Source: Amoebidium appalachense (Eukaryota > Ichthyosporea). Taken from it: DNA of 64,000 nucleotides. A program made the translations under genes and the position numbers. Under the pieces are notes generated by a model. The model made no database searches. It saw only the letters and a list, made by a program, of their open reading frames with translations, and was not told where the DNA came from. Below are positions 13,111 through 25,970 of the stretch, one piece after another; positions within the stretch are counted from its first letter, which is position 1, and the number at the start of each line of letters is the position of its first letter. Where the stretch lies: contig CAVNZM010000004.1 of the NCBI GenBank assembly GCA_963693365.1, positions 372,001 through 436,000 on the forward strand. Reading direction: 5' to 3'.

Positions 13111-13688
13111 ATACATGCCCTTGCAAACGCTACACGGTTCTACTTGAGATTAGGTGAGAACGGTTGAGGCTGTGTCGATGTACTATTCCATTCGGTGCTA
13201 ATGATTGGGGCTGGTGAGGAGCTTACTAAACGGGTCTCGGAGGGAAGGGGGGGGGGGGGGAGGGGGGGGGGGGGGGGGGGGAGGTGAAAATTGACAAGTG
13301 GTTGGTTCATTCTACCTGAAAGAGTATCCCTTTCTACAAGGAGTCTACTTGTGTTGCATGCCTTGGTGTGATTGTGTATCTTTTGCCGCATATCTGCATT
13401 GCTTCGTCCGTTGGGTGAGCTTTGTGTGCTTTCGATCGAGCAACATTATAAGCCCCCCACCATTTGGGAAACCTACAAACCTCTCATCTGCTGTCGGTGA
13501 AACCCCTCGTCCCCAGACTGGAAAAAATAGGGAATACGAATAAGCAGAGAGGGCCAGCCAGGAGGCACATGCTAGTACACAACGCACACCACCACACGCA
13601 GACAATCAACATATTCCTCACTTTAACACACACACACACACACATGCTAACGCCAGACACACGAGCACACACACACACACACACACGT

Positions 13689-13743
<55 letters not shown>

Positions 13744-14237
13744 CACTACACACACACACAGCACTTGTGCTCGACATGTGGGGAGATGGGCCACAACTTC
13801 CGCACCTGCCCCTTTGGCTGGTGCACCCGCTGTGGCAGCGCCGGCCACTCCGCAAAGGTCGGCCTGTGTGTGTACGTGTGGAGCACGGTGTCTGTATTTG
13901 TGTGCACGTGTGGAGCACGGTGTCTGCGTCTGTGTCTGTGTGCACGTGTGGGGTACGGTTGTTCCGTGCTCTTACTGTCAGCCTATGTTGTCAAGTTTGC
14001 TGCATTTGGTCAATTGAAGAAAGGGGGACAGGGAAGGGCACATTTACATGGCACAGCACGTGCTTGTGTGATGGTTCTGGATGTGTGTTTGTGTGTCCTT
14101 TTGCAAGCAGGTGGAAGGCCATGGAAGGGAATCGCGTGGTGTGCATGTGCTAAATATGGCCGCAGGACTGCAAGGCACGGGTGGAGTGTCTGCGCTGTGG
14201 CTCAAGAGGCCACGAGCTGACCGTACATACCCCCCCC

Positions 14238-14284
<47 letters not shown>

Positions 14285-14746
14285 CTTGACGCGCTGAACT
14301 TGCTTAGCACATGCGCCAACACCACCATCAACACGAGCCAGCCCACACATACACTCTATTCAGAGGCTGTTTCTTTTTTTTGTTCCCTTCATAGGATAGG
14401 AAGTGGAGGGTCGGTATTTGTTTGTTTTTGGGCTGGTTTGTTGGGGGTTGAGGGGTTGATTTGTGTTTGTAAGGGAACTGTATGGACACCTGCAGAGCGG
14501 ATGACCGGGAGCAAAGGGTGCAGGTTGCTGGGGGGATGCTGACATAGTTGGTGGGTGCAGAGGTGCCAGGAGCTGTGGCGCATGTACCACAGCACAACGG
14601 TATGTGCACATGCATGGTGTTGGGTTGCCTGGGGCTTGGGCTCGGACTGTCTGAAAGTTCCACCGTTGCAAAAGCATGCTCTTGGTATTGTCCACACTAC
14701 TATGATATAGGTGCTTGTTCATGCAATGCTGACATGTGTTGCATCA

Positions 14747-14834
<88 letters not shown>

Positions 14835-14965
14835 TCCTTCTACCTTTCTGACTGGCTGGGCCTTGCAGGAGGACGGGGCTGCGCTGGTGACGGCGGCATC
14901 CATCAACCCACGGCCCATGTGCTGCCTGTGCGGCAAGAATGGCCACTTCTACTATGTGCGCACAT

Positions 14966-14999
<34 letters not shown>

Positions 15000-15455
15000 G
15001 GGGGGGGGAGGGGAGGGGGGGGGGGGGGGGGAGGTGTGGTGTGGGGTGTTGGTATGGGGGTGGGGGGTGGGGGCCGGTATGCGTGGGGTGTGGTGTGGGT
15101 GTTTTGGGGGGGGGGGGGGGGGGGGGGGTGGTATGAGGGGTTGGGTGGTGTGGGGTGTTGGTATGGGTGAGGGCGGAGGTGCCAGCAGTTGTGCATGCGT
15201 TTGGATCAGAGGAGTTTGTGGGCATGCAATTCTCGTTGTGGGTGTGCATGCATGTGTTGCTGTATGTACCTGCATGCACTTCCACATGTGTTGTGTGCGT
15301 GATGTGGGTGGTTGGTGGTGTGCACAGGCAAGCCCGGCTCTGATCCTTTGCCTCCCTCTGTCGGTGTCTGTGCAGTTGGTTGGGGGCGTAGCCGTGACGT
15401 CACATTAGGAGCAACACCCATGCATCCGGCATGAGAACTAACGCTACCGTCCGTG

Positions 15456-15486
<31 letters not shown>

Positions 15487-15847
15487 AGCAATGCATGCGT
15501 GCTACGGGAGACATGGCCAGCCCATTCCCCAAACACTACCAGGGCACGGAGGATGTGCTAGTGCTGCTGAGGCGCAACTACGGATATGGGCCAGCGCACA
15601 TGGCCACGGACGGGTGGGTGCTGGTGTGTGTCTGTGTGGGTGGGTGTGCATGGGGGACAAAGGATTGCAACCCCACAAAAGGATATGCATACTCACGTGG
15701 CATGGGGTTTGTGTGCTGTGTGCATGTGTTGTGTGTGTGTGTGTGTGGGTTTGGGGGGGAAGGAGGGGGGAGGGGGGAGGGGGGAGGGAGGGGGGAGGGG
15801 GGTCTTGTCTGTCGTGCTCACAAATCATGCCTACTGTCCTTGTGCCC

Positions 15848-15886
<39 letters not shown>

Positions 15887-16369
15887 CGCCACCACCAGCA
15901 CCACCACAGGCCCTAATTATGATGCATACTCCGTGTGTGTGCGTTCCAATTTGCCTGATGATTTTGTTACCTGTCATAAATATTCACACTCCGTCACCCA
16001 TTCTGTAACACCCCTCCCCCTCCCCCCCCCATATGATCATGTTGCAGGGTTGATATTAACACCCACCCCCCCAGGGAGGATGCCGTGCATGGCCGGGGTC
16101 ATACCCCCCGGCTACCACAGTATGGGCTCTATGGGGATGGCATTCTGCCCAGCCCAGGCCTGCTACCCAGCACCCCCGCCTACCGTGCAGGGCGCTACAC
16201 CAATGGCTACCTCATGCCTCTGTCGGCAGGCAACAGCCCCTACCACACCCCCAAGTCAGACTGGAGGGACTATGCAGACGAGAGGAAGAGCAGAGAGAGC
16301 AGCAGGGAGAGGGATGACTGGAGACCCAGGCAGGGGCCCAGCCACCACAGTGGGAGGAGACGCTGGTAG
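10591..16369 (+). CDS. ZCCHC7: ZCCHC7/Air-type zinc-knuckle protein (TRAMP/exosome cofactor), 5' incomplete
   Basis: Exons in phase: 10,591-10,810, 12,169-12,304, 12,956-13,057, 13,762-13,857, 14,166-14,222, 14,561-14,599, 14,869-14,955, 15,489-15,613 and 16,075-16,369 (TAG). An acidic/basic N-region (LELRLWENLYFFP, KAKAKRRLKKADDK, SDMDISDLSEEEQW) leads to RKRYFLEDK and a row of CCHC knuckles: CRMCGLPGHLERDC, CSTCGEMGHNFRTC, CTRCGSAGHSAK, CLRCGSRGHELT, then CQELWRMYHSTT and CCLCGKNGHFYYQC. The C-terminus is Arg/Ser/Asp-rich and ends SGRRRW. Knuckle order plus the C-x-E-x-W-R-x-Y-H motif between the last two knuckles is the ZCCHC7/Air1/2 signature. These nuclear proteins guide poly(A) polymerase and Mtr4 to RNAs for exosome decay. 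The start codon is not resolved. Confidence 0.8.
10811..12168. repeat. G-rich low-complexity intron of the ZCCHC7-like gene
   Basis: The intron is dominated by GGGTGGATG-like and poly-G repeats on the sense strand, with T(n)G(n) at 11,238-11,283 and (GT)n(GC)n at 11,743-11,772. Open frames here on either strand are Gly-rich or Pro/His-rich artefacts of the repeats. Confidence 0.75.
12310..12665 (+). repeat. Degenerate CAGGCACA/CATGCAGG repeat
   Basis: An irregular array of CAGGCACACAGGCATG-like units lies in the intron after exon 12,169-12,304 of the ZCCHC7-like gene. Confidence 0.7.
14748..14833 (+). repeat. (TGTGCC)n hexanucleotide array
   Basis: About 14 nearly perfect tandem copies of TGTGCC lie 36 bp upstream of the ZCCHC7-like exon at 14,869. 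Read through, they give Val-Pro or Cys-Ala dipeptide frames, which are not genes. Confidence 0.9.
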
Positions 16370-18124
16370 GGGATAGTTGGCTGTGTGAGCTCATGTGTAT
16401 GAAGGACTTGTTAGTTGTTTGCTTGGTTTCAATTTGGGTGTGGTTTGGGATGCTGCCCCCCCCCCCCCCCCCCTGCACCCACACACCCGTCATATAAGAA
16501 CCCAACCATCACCACCCATTACATACCTGTTACCCACCACACATCTATTACCCCCTACATCACCCCCTACACCCCCATCGCCCCTCACATCACCCCCTAC
16601 ACACCCATCACCCCCTTCACCCACATAACCCCCTACACAAGATCAACCAGCAGGCACACCCAGTGGCACACACCTCTGCGCCTGCCCACCATTCTGGCCA
16701 GCTGAGCCTGCTACCCTTGCAGCCTGCTGTGCCTGCATGGCTCCACACACACACGCGCGCGCGCGCACACACACACACACACACCGGACAAACAACTGAA
16801 AACGTGTTTGACCAAGTTTCCGGGGTCGTTCTGTTCTTTTGGTTTTCTTCTTTTGTCAAGGTGTCTCGGTTTCTCACAGATAGTAACTGTGTAAATGTAC
16901 TGGAGGAGTGGTATGAACTGCACGAATGGCCATGTGGGTATTTTGGAGATATTCTGTAGATAGTCGTCGAATTTTGATCGTGGGCCCCTATAAATTGCGC
17001 AAACGGCTTGGCCCGGATCTAATTATATTTGATATGTGGGCTTGGCCCACTGAGCCTGCCTGGTGGTGTTCGAGTGTTTGCCATGCTGAGCCCTGTGGGC
17101 TGCAAAAATTAAAATCAGTCTGGTGGTGGTGGTGGTACGGCTAACCCTCAGACCATAGTACCCAGATAAAGGCTTGTGCGTGCGCATGCGCATGTGCTTG
17201 TCCGTGGGCCGTGTGTACATGTTCCCGTGTCCTTGTGGTTAGGTTGGGTTTGCCTATTGCTTTTGGTGTGCATCAGGAGAGTGCTTCAGTTGGTACCTTA
17301 AGGGCACAGAATTAGTTAGTTACACGTTGTAGTTATGTAGGCAAAATGGGTGGCGCACACCATGCACTGCATGGCATACCATGGTGATGCAATGTAGGCC
17401 CTTTGGGCCCATGACGTGGACCTGGATATCTTCCCCTCCGTCCCTCCCCCCCCCCCCTCGGGGCCCCGCAACCCCCACCCCGGAAGTTCCCCCCAGAGTC
17501 TCCCCTCCATCCCCCGACCTAGAGGGGCAGGCTTCAGAGGCGACGCGGGCACACGCGGGCGCATTGCACTGACACATACACACACACACACACATGCACA
17601 CACAAACGCACACACAAACGCACACACAACACACTTGGCAATGCATACACACATCATCGAGTGTGCCTGGCACACACAAACACGGCAAGAATAACTGTCC
17701 CCCCACCCCCCTCCCCCCACCCCCACGCCACACCCCCCCCTAACCTCCCCCAACCAACCAAGCAAAGGGCACACACCGACACAAACACACACACAGTGTC
17801 ACACACACACACCGTCACCGTCACCACAACTACTCCCCCGGTACGTAACTCATGCAAAAAAGTGCACACTCAATAGACGTATATATATTTGAGGTCTTTG
17901 CACGGCAGTGCTGTCGGTTACCAGCAAATATTCGTGTGTCATGTGGGCTATCCCTAAGTACAGATTGTTTTCTTTATTGTTATTGTTTTTTCTTTCTTTT
18001 CTTTTTTGTCGGTGGAGGGGAAGATTTTCATTCTTGCATGCAGTTTCTGGTTGGTTCGTGCATGAAGTGTTCACTCCTTTCAGCAAACATATATATAGAA
18101 CAACGTGCCGTGACTGTGTGTACC

Positions 18125-18206
<82 letters not shown>

Positions 18207-18641
18207 TGTGTGTGTGTGTCACGTGTGAGTGGGTGTGTGTTTGGGTGTGTGTTTGTGTGTGGTTGGCACTGAGGCCTGTCCCAGTGAGTGTCTAATAATA
18301 GATAGTGCTTTATCTATTAATGGACACATGAGGCCCTTATCAGTCGGCATGGTGGCATGGTACCCGGCAGCCTTCCTATTGGTCGGCCCATGTCACGTGG
18401 CTACTAGCTCAATCAGCAGGGATGATAGGTCTATTTATAGATGGTGGCAGTCAAGTGATGGCCGTGGGCCCACCTGTCAACCCACCCTGCCTGCCCAATT
18501 GCAAAAGTATAAAAGGATGGCCCAGGCAAAGAAAAACACAACCCAGCCTGAAGTGCATCGGCAAACACGCTTATACACAGTTCAACCCAAACAACCACCA
18601 CAACACCTTCTCTTCTTCTTCTCCAACACAGTATCACCGCC
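16370..18641. other. Intergenic region ZCCHC7-like to GWP-1
   Basis: Contains an ACCCCCTACA-type repeat at 16,480-16,640, (GC)/(AC) runs at 16,743-16,785, a GT-rich stretch at 17,170-17,280, CA-rich sequence at 17,570-17,870 and a long (TG)n at 18,127-18,202. A proline-rich open frame at 17,416-17,694 ends in a (CA)n-encoded His-Thr repeat and is not accepted as a gene. The last 130 bp hold the GWP-1 TATA box and 5' UTR. Confidence 0.5.
18508..18515 (+). promoter_or_regulatory. TATA box of GWP-1
   Basis: TATAAAAG lies 134 bp upstream of the GWP-1 ATG, at nearly the same distance as in the other copies. Confidence 0.7.
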
Positions 18642-18896
18642 ATGCGTCTTCTCGTGTGTCTCGTATGCCTTGCGCTTGCGGCGCTGGCTGCTGGGGTGGC
18701 TGTGCCCGAGGCAGCGGGGCACGAGGTGGCGGCACGTGAACACATGCACAGCGACGACACGTGGGCGCTGGACGACGCGCACGTGCAGGCTGCAAGAGAC
18801 GCAGAGCCTGTCGAGGGCGTGGACATGGTGAGTGGGTGTGTCTCTTTTTTATGGTTTATTTGTTGAATTATCGATGTTATTTTAGTGTGTGTGTGT

Positions 18897-18949
<53 letters not shown>

Positions 18950-19239
18950 GCAAGCAGTATGCTTTCAAGCCTGGAGGCCTCCAATTCACTTCACTGCTGG
19001 TCTTGCTGCATATCCTGAACGTCACCCGTTCACTTTCTGACACCAACTATGCAAGGGTTTTCCAACTTCCACTAGTATTGTACCCGTTTCAATTCAGATG
19101 CGAGTATTTTCTTTTTTTAATGTCTAGCACATATTTGTTTGATTTTGGAAGGGATCATTGGCAATGCCCTCGGTTGATGCACAGGATGAAAGATTTTAAT
19201 TCATTGAAAGACCTGAAAGTTTTTGTCCCCCCCTCCCCC

Positions 19240-19270
<31 letters not shown>

Positions 19271-19808
19271 AACAAAAAAAGAACACCGCAAAAGCATTAA
19301 AGAAACTAAAAAGTGAGGAAGTATGTGGCCAGGCTATCCTTCGATTTAACTGCACCCATCACCGTGGCACGTTAACTTACACAGAAACCCCCCCCCCCCC
19401 CCCCCTCCCCCCCGCCCCCAGAACGAGATTGGCTATCACCAACTTTCCCGGCGTTTGACTGAAGGCGAATCCGGTGGAGGAGGAGTTGGCGGTGGGGGCT
19501 CTAGAGGTGGGGAGAGGGGTAGAACTGGTGGTGGATCGGAGGGACGTGGGGGAGGGCGGGGAGGGATGGGTGGAGAGCGGGGAGGGATGGGTGGGGGGCG
19601 GGGAGGGATGGGTGGAGAGCGGGGAGGGATGGGTGGGGGGCGAGGGAGGGATGGGTGGGGGCCGGGGAGGGATGGGTGGGGGCCGGGGAGGGATGGGTGG
19701 GGGGCGGGGAGGGATGGGTTGGGGGCGGTGAGGGATGGGTGGATATTAGAGCGGGATGGGTGGTGGGTGGGGAGGGATAGGTGGGGGGCCGGGAGGGGTG
19801 GGTGGTAG
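18642..19808 (+). CDS. GWP-1: secreted Gly-rich prepropeptide (novel family, copy 1)
   Basis: Exon 1 is 18,642-18,827 (62 codons, donor ATG|GTGAGT). Exon 2 is 19,422-19,808 (acceptor CCCCAG), joined in phase 0 for 190 residues. Exon 1 encodes a signal peptide (MRLLVCLVCLALAALAAGVA) and an acidic pro-region with AAREHMHSDDTWALDDAH and AARDAEPVEGVDM. Exon 2 begins NEIGYHQLSRR, the divergent counterpart of DGFGEHHLARR in copy 2. It continues as a Gly-rich tail: first GGMGGER/GGMGGGR heptads, then RDGWGPG heptads, encoded by one 21-bp repeat that changes frame near 19,640. The dibasic RR is a likely Kex2/furin processing site. Possible roles are a glycine-rich antimicrobial or structural/matrix peptide; function is not known. 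An AATAAA follows at 20,110. Confidence 0.7.
18902..18947 (+). repeat. Poly-G tract in GWP-1 intron
   Basis: A G run of more than 40 bp follows GTGTGTGTG about 70 bp after the donor. GWP-2 has a similar tract at the same relative place in its intron. Confidence 0.85.
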
Positions 19809-19830
19809 TTGGGGAGAGATGGGTGGGGGA
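19560..19830 (+). repeat. 21-bp minisatellite coding for Gly-rich heptads
   Basis: About twelve copies of a unit like GGGGAGGGATGGGTGGGGGG plus C lie within GWP-1 exon 2. An insertion around 19,640 shifts the translated frame from GGMGGGR to RDGWGPG. Confidence 0.8.
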
Positions 19831-20211
19831 TGAGGTAGGCATGCGGTTTGGGGAGACAGTTGTGGGAAAGGGATGGGGGGAGGGAGTTGGGGGGCCCCGG
19901 GAGAAAGAGTTGGGAGTCTTAAGGATGATGATTACGTAGTGCACTAGCACATGTGATTCAAAGATATTCTCTTTTCTCCTGTGCGTGTGTGATGAAAAGA
20001 ATCAGAATCAGATGTGATCTATAAAAGGAGTTGGGTATTTATTTGTAGGACACAGTGATGGACACGGTGTGTCAGACTCTGATTCTGGGCCCAAGAGGGA
20101 GCAGAGAGCAATAAACTTTTAATGGGCAATTTTGTTTTTAAGGCCCAGTGTGCATGGACTGTCGTGTAGCTCATACCTCTCACAGTCAATGTGTCCAGTA
20201 CGCATAAGCTG

Positions 20212-20378
<167 letters not shown>

Positions 20379-20693
20379 AATTGCGGTGCTCCAAGATGTA
20401 CATACACTTGCACATGCGTGTCCCAAGTTGTGTATGATGTAGGCTGAGAGTCACAGTGCCAGAGGTAATATATATATATTTATTGTGTGGGTGCCACCGG
20501 CATGCAGCTGTCGTGCAAGCAAAGCCGGTGCACGGCGTGAAATTAGTGTGCTCAATCATTACTCGTGGGTGTTTATGGATCATGAGAGTCTGACGGATGC
20601 CCAGTTGTTTGGCGCTTACTCAGCTAGTAATGCTTGACTCAGAGGTTGTGTACGTGTGTGGGGGAGGACGGAGGAGGAGGAGGGATGGGGGGT

Positions 20694-20729
<36 letters not shown>

Positions 20730-21763
20730 ATCGACTGGCCGGCCAAGCAAAGAGCAACCAGTCAAGACAATTCACTTCGAAATCCTTGTGTACAGACTTT
20801 GAGACAAGGTTTTCGACTGGGATAGGTATGCTCGGGGGTGGAGGGGAGGGAGAGGGAGGGCGAAGGAAGGGGAAGGGGGAAGGGGAGGGGGCCGGGGTCG
20901 GAAGGGGGAGTCTCAGGGGACATGAGAGTGAGAGGGAGTGTGTGTGTACGCGCACGTGCGTGCTTGTGTGCATGTGTGTCTTGTGAGTATATGTGTTGTG
21001 TGTGTATGTGCGTGTGTGCCGCGCGTGTGTGTACACATGTGTTGCCCGGGGCGTGTAAAAATGTGGTGTGTTCAGTGTTTGTCTATGTTGAGGTTGTGTC
21101 GAGAAGAGAGTGTGGTATGGTGGCGCTGGTGGTGCACGTGGTGGTGACGTCGGGGGGGGGGGGGGGGGGGGGGAGGAGTTCATTGGCATGTGCAATATGT
21201 GTGGGTTCGTCCGCAGGCTGCAAACATGAACACATCTGGACCCGGTGCACAAAAGTAGTTTATGGCTGATAATGACTGTAGCTAGTACATGTGATGGCAC
21301 TGTACGATCAATGGCGAAGACTTTAAAAGTGAACGGCTCCACACGAACACGTCGGGCTGAAATTTATTTTCCTTTTGTCAAAAATGTGTTGCCCTATTTT
21401 GGAGGGGAGATTATGGTCCTGCTTTGTATAACTGTGTTGTCCTTGTTTGTGTCTATAGGATGTGCGGCCTGATTATTGGCGTATGCAGGGATTGACTAAA
21501 ATTAATGTGATTTGAAATCTTAAAGATAAATAGTGCATTTTTTCCCCAAAAAAATTAAGATAATAGGGTCTACCAAACCTGGTGGATATTTACGATCCTA
21601 TGGGGAGAAGGGGGGAGGGGGGGGGGGGGGGGGGGATGTTGCACAGAACAACTTGGGGCGAGTTAATAGTGACAATGTTTTGTCGGCTAGTGAGTATATG
21701 CATTGCTAACGATACACCACTCTCACGCCCCTGGTTGTCGTCACCTCTAAATGAGTGTTCCAA

Positions 21764-21797
<34 letters not shown>

Positions 21798-22000
21798 GGG
21801 GGGGAGTTGGAGTTGTGGGGTGGGGGAGGATTCGAACCACCAACTGTAACCTGAAGGGGGGTGTTTGGGGGGTGTTTGGGGGGGAGGGGGGGGGACCCAC
21901 CACCCATATGGGAAGGAGCCTCCCCCTCCCCCCGTCCCCCCTCCCCCCTCCTCCCTCTCCCCCTCCCCCCGGCCCCCCCATACCCCCCCCCCCCCCCCCC

Positions 22001-22034
<34 letters not shown>

Positions 22035-22204
22035 GGAGAGCCCCAAGGAACCCATCCACGAACCCACCAACGTCTGAATTGGTCACTATTTTAGATAGTG
22101 GACACAAACACACGTCGGTATCATCTTTAAATGCTTTAAATGTTGTATCCATCTTTATAGGTTAGGCTAAATGCTTACAGTGTACGGCACTAGCCAATGC
22201 CATC

Positions 22205-22235
<31 letters not shown>

Positions 22236-22350
22236 AAAGGAATGTGGGGAGGGAGGGGGCGGAGGGTTTTCAATATTTACTACTAGCTGATTTAATCGAA
22301 AGTCAAAAAACCTTATATATGCTGTGGGCACAGGTATAAGCACATCTTTT

Positions 22351-22640
<290 letters not shown>

Positions 22641-22644
22641 TACA

Positions 22645-22985
22645 CAGGGAGAGAGAGGGGTGGGGGAGGGGAGGGGAAAGAGTCTGATCTCAAGAGAGTT
22701 ATCTCAAGAGAGAGAGCGTCGAGAGAGAAGAGAGAGAGAAGAGAGAGAGAGGGAAAGAGAGAGAGAGAGAAAGAGAAACGGTGGGAGAGGGGGGGGGGGG
22801 GGGGAGAGAGAGAGAGATAGAAAGAGAGAGGGGGGGGGGGAAAGAGAGACAGAGAGAGCGAGCCGGGGGAGAGAGAGAGAGAGAGAGAGCGGAGAGAGAG
22901 AGAGAGAGAGAGGAGGGAGGGAGGGGGAGAGAGAGAGAGAGAGAGAGAGGGAGGGAGAGAGAGAGAGAGAGGGAGGGAGGGAGGT
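22645..22985 (+). repeat. (GA)n-rich polypurine tract
   Basis: About 340 bp of nearly pure purine (GAGAGA with GGGG blocks) on the plus strand, a sequence class that can form triplex DNA. Confidence 0.9.
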
Positions 22986-23103
22986 ACATATGGCATCATA
23001 CTCACACACCACGTGCACGCGCAAGCATGCCCAGACACACACACAAGCGCATACGTGCAGTGCCACGCGCACGCGTGCACGCGTGCATGCACAATGGCTA
23101 AAA

Positions 23104-23385
23104 TCACACACACACACATACATCATAGTATATACACACACACACATACATCATAGTATATACACACACACACATACATCATAGTATATACACACACACA
23201 CATACATCATAGTATATACACACACACACATACATCATAGTATACACACACACACACATACATCATAGTATATACACACACACACATACATCATAGTATA
23301 TATACACACACACATACATCATAGTATATACACACACACACATACATCATAGTATATACACACACTCACATACAGCATATTATAT
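23104..23385 (+). repeat. 30-bp minisatellite (ACACACATACATCATAGTAT)
   Basis: About nine tandem copies of a roughly 29-30-bp unit built of (AC)n, CATACATCATAG and TATA. The units are contiguous with no unique spacers, so this is not a CRISPR array. Confidence 0.9.
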
Positions 23386-23810
23386 ACATAAACATACGTG
23401 CAGCCCGTGCGCAGGCACACCACACACACACATGCACACACACACACACACACACATGCACACATACACACACACACACATGCACACATACACACACACA
23501 CACATGCACACATACACACACACACACACATGCACACATACACACACTCCCCTCCACCCTCCCCCCCCCCCTTCTCCGCCCCCCCCTCCCCCCCCCCCCG
23601 TCCCCCCCACACCCATCCCCCTCCCCCCCCCCTCCCCCCGCTGTGCACAGATCACCGTGGTATGTATGCAATTTGAAAGCCACATGTGCCTCCAGGCTGC
23701 CAGAACCACCATTGATTGGAACTCTTTGTGTGTAAAATCAGTGTTTGAAGTCTTTGTTTGAGATGGCTGCCCGTTAGCTAGCATAGTCGGCCTCTTTAAA
23801 AAGAATGGAA

Positions 23811-23845
<35 letters not shown>

Positions 23846-24809
23846 TGGCGCAGACAACCCACCCCAAGCAAAATTTAAGATCATTAAGGCTATGGTCCCC
23901 GAACAATTCAGATACTTAGCCCTTATTTTTAAATTACCAATGATTTCAATTTCAGTCACCCCCTGTAAAGGTTCTTGCCATAATTTGTGTACATAGCACA
24001 CACAGTAAATAACGCCGCCCTCCCCCCCCCCGCCCCCCCCCTCCCCCCCCCCCCCCCCCACCACCACCACCACCACCACCCGGTGATCACCCACCCTTCA
24101 TCCTTATTCACTCCCAGGGCCTGCACACACACACTTTCGGGGGAGACAGGGAGAAGGGGGGAGGGGGGGAGTTTGGAATGCTGCAGCTGGTGGTGGGGGT
24201 GGGGGGTGGGTGGGGGGCGGGGGGGGCCCGGCGGCGGGGGGGGGGGGGGGGGGGGGGGGGGGGAGGGCATAATAGGAGGGGTGGGGGCTGGGGGGAGGGG
24301 AGGAGGGGGGGAGGGGGGAGGGGGGGGGGGGCGGGGCATCTGCACCATCTGCACGTGTGTGTGCATACGGCACGTGATGGTAGGCCCAGCCCGCCATCTC
24401 CCCACCATCTACCTCCAAGATGGCCAAGCTCGTTCCTATTGCACGGCTAGCCCTGGCATGCGCATGACGTGTGGCATCGGCCAAATCCGAGTCAATGCAA
24501 CATGTTTTTGTCACTTTTTTTTTTTTTTTGACACGTGTTTTGCTCACGCCACACCCTCAGCCCACCTTTCATTCGCACACCGTTAGATGGTCCAGATGGC
24601 CGACAGCAGGCCTGGGGCAGACATGACACATGCATGCGGTTGCCAGTGGGTCCTTGACAGCCCACGTGACAATTTCTTTTTTTTAAAGAGGACAGTCCTG
24701 CAGCTGCCACACAAGCTTGGTTGGTGTGCATGTGGGGCATGCGCGTCTGACCATTTTGGCAGCCACGATACAGTAGCTGCATGCCCCTGCCCCACACCGG
24801 CACCGTGGC

Positions 24810-24817
24810 TATATAAA
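24810..24817 (+). promoter_or_regulatory. TATA box of GWP-2
   Basis: TATATAAA lies 149 bp upstream of the GWP-2 ATG. Confidence 0.7.
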
Positions 24818-24958
24818 CCTAGCCCGCACACAAACCACACCACAAAGCTGTTGACTTGGTGGTGTATGTACGCCTGGACGTGGCGCACACCAAATCTTTC
24901 TCGAACTGAACGACGTTTTCTTCAACCCATTCTTCTGAGTGGCACACCCACCACCGCC

Positions 24959-25938
24959 ATGCGTCTTCTCCTGTGTCTTGCGCTGGGCCTTGCGCTGGCG
25001 GCGCTGGCCGTTGGGGTGGCCGTGCCCACGGCCGAGGCGGGGCACGAGCTGGCGGCACGTGACCACATGCACAGCGACGACACGTGGGTGCTGGACGACG
25101 CACACGTGCTGGCTGCAAGGGACGCAGAGCCTGTCGAGGGCGTGGACATGGTGAGTGCGTGTGTTGTGTGTGTGTATATGGTGAGTGCGTGTGTTGTTGT
25201 TGTTGGGGGGGGGGGGGGGGGGGGGGGGGTGACTAGTGGTGCACTGATGTGAAGGTTTTCTGGCACCCGTGACCGTGCCAGGCACTGAAAAGTGACGGTG
25301 TTGAAGGTGTTGGTATAATATACACCCTGCATCAATTTCAGTGTGCGAAAACAACAATAAATTGAACCTGCATTGCCATGTCCCGGAGGGGCTGTCAGTG
25401 CATTTACCTTATCAACAGTGGTGACCGTTTAGCGTATTTACCTTATTATCGGTGACCGTTTAGCGAATTTACACTGTACATTAATTAATATTCGTGCCGT
25501 TTAGCGACCTTGCTGAATGGACCTTATTGGTGACCGTTTAACGAACTTACGTTAATGGTGATACCTTATTGCTGACCGTTTAGAAAATTTACCTTATTGG
25601 TGACCGTTTAGCGCAAAAACCTGTTTGGTGACCGTTTGGTGCATTTATTTATTGGTGATGGTTTAAACACATTTACCTTATTGGTGACGGAACTTAACAC
25701 TTTTACCTGTTTGGTAATTGGCCTTGCTACCGTCTCTGGAGATCTAGGGTAGGGCTTGACTGGTTTAGGTTCCGATCCTGACTCTCAATCCTCCCCCCCC
25801 CCCCCCCTCCCCCAACCACCACCACCACACACACGCTCACACGTTCACACACAGCTTGTCACCCCCACCCCACACACACAAACACGCGCGCACGCACACG
25901 TATACATGCGCGCACGCACACACACGCACACTCACACT

Positions 25939-25970
<32 letters not shown>

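Noticed and set aside
17416-17694. Proline-rich small protein (MDLDIFPSVPPPPP start)
   Set aside because: The second half is His-Thr from a (CA)n run, there is no supporting exon structure, and the proline part comes from C runs.
20838-21269. Zinc-knuckle-like CKHEHIWTRCTK at about 21,218-21,255
   Set aside because: A single short match in a GT-rich frame without a second exon or a complete CCHC spacing; chance similarity is likelier.
21820-21860. tRNA T-arm-like GGTTCGAATCC on the minus strand
   Set aside because: No acceptor stem, anticodon or D-arm is found upstream; the neighbouring sequence is C and G runs.
23104-23385. CRISPR-like regular repeats
   Set aside because: The roughly 30-bp units are contiguous with no unique spacers, in a eukaryotic setting; it is a minisatellite.
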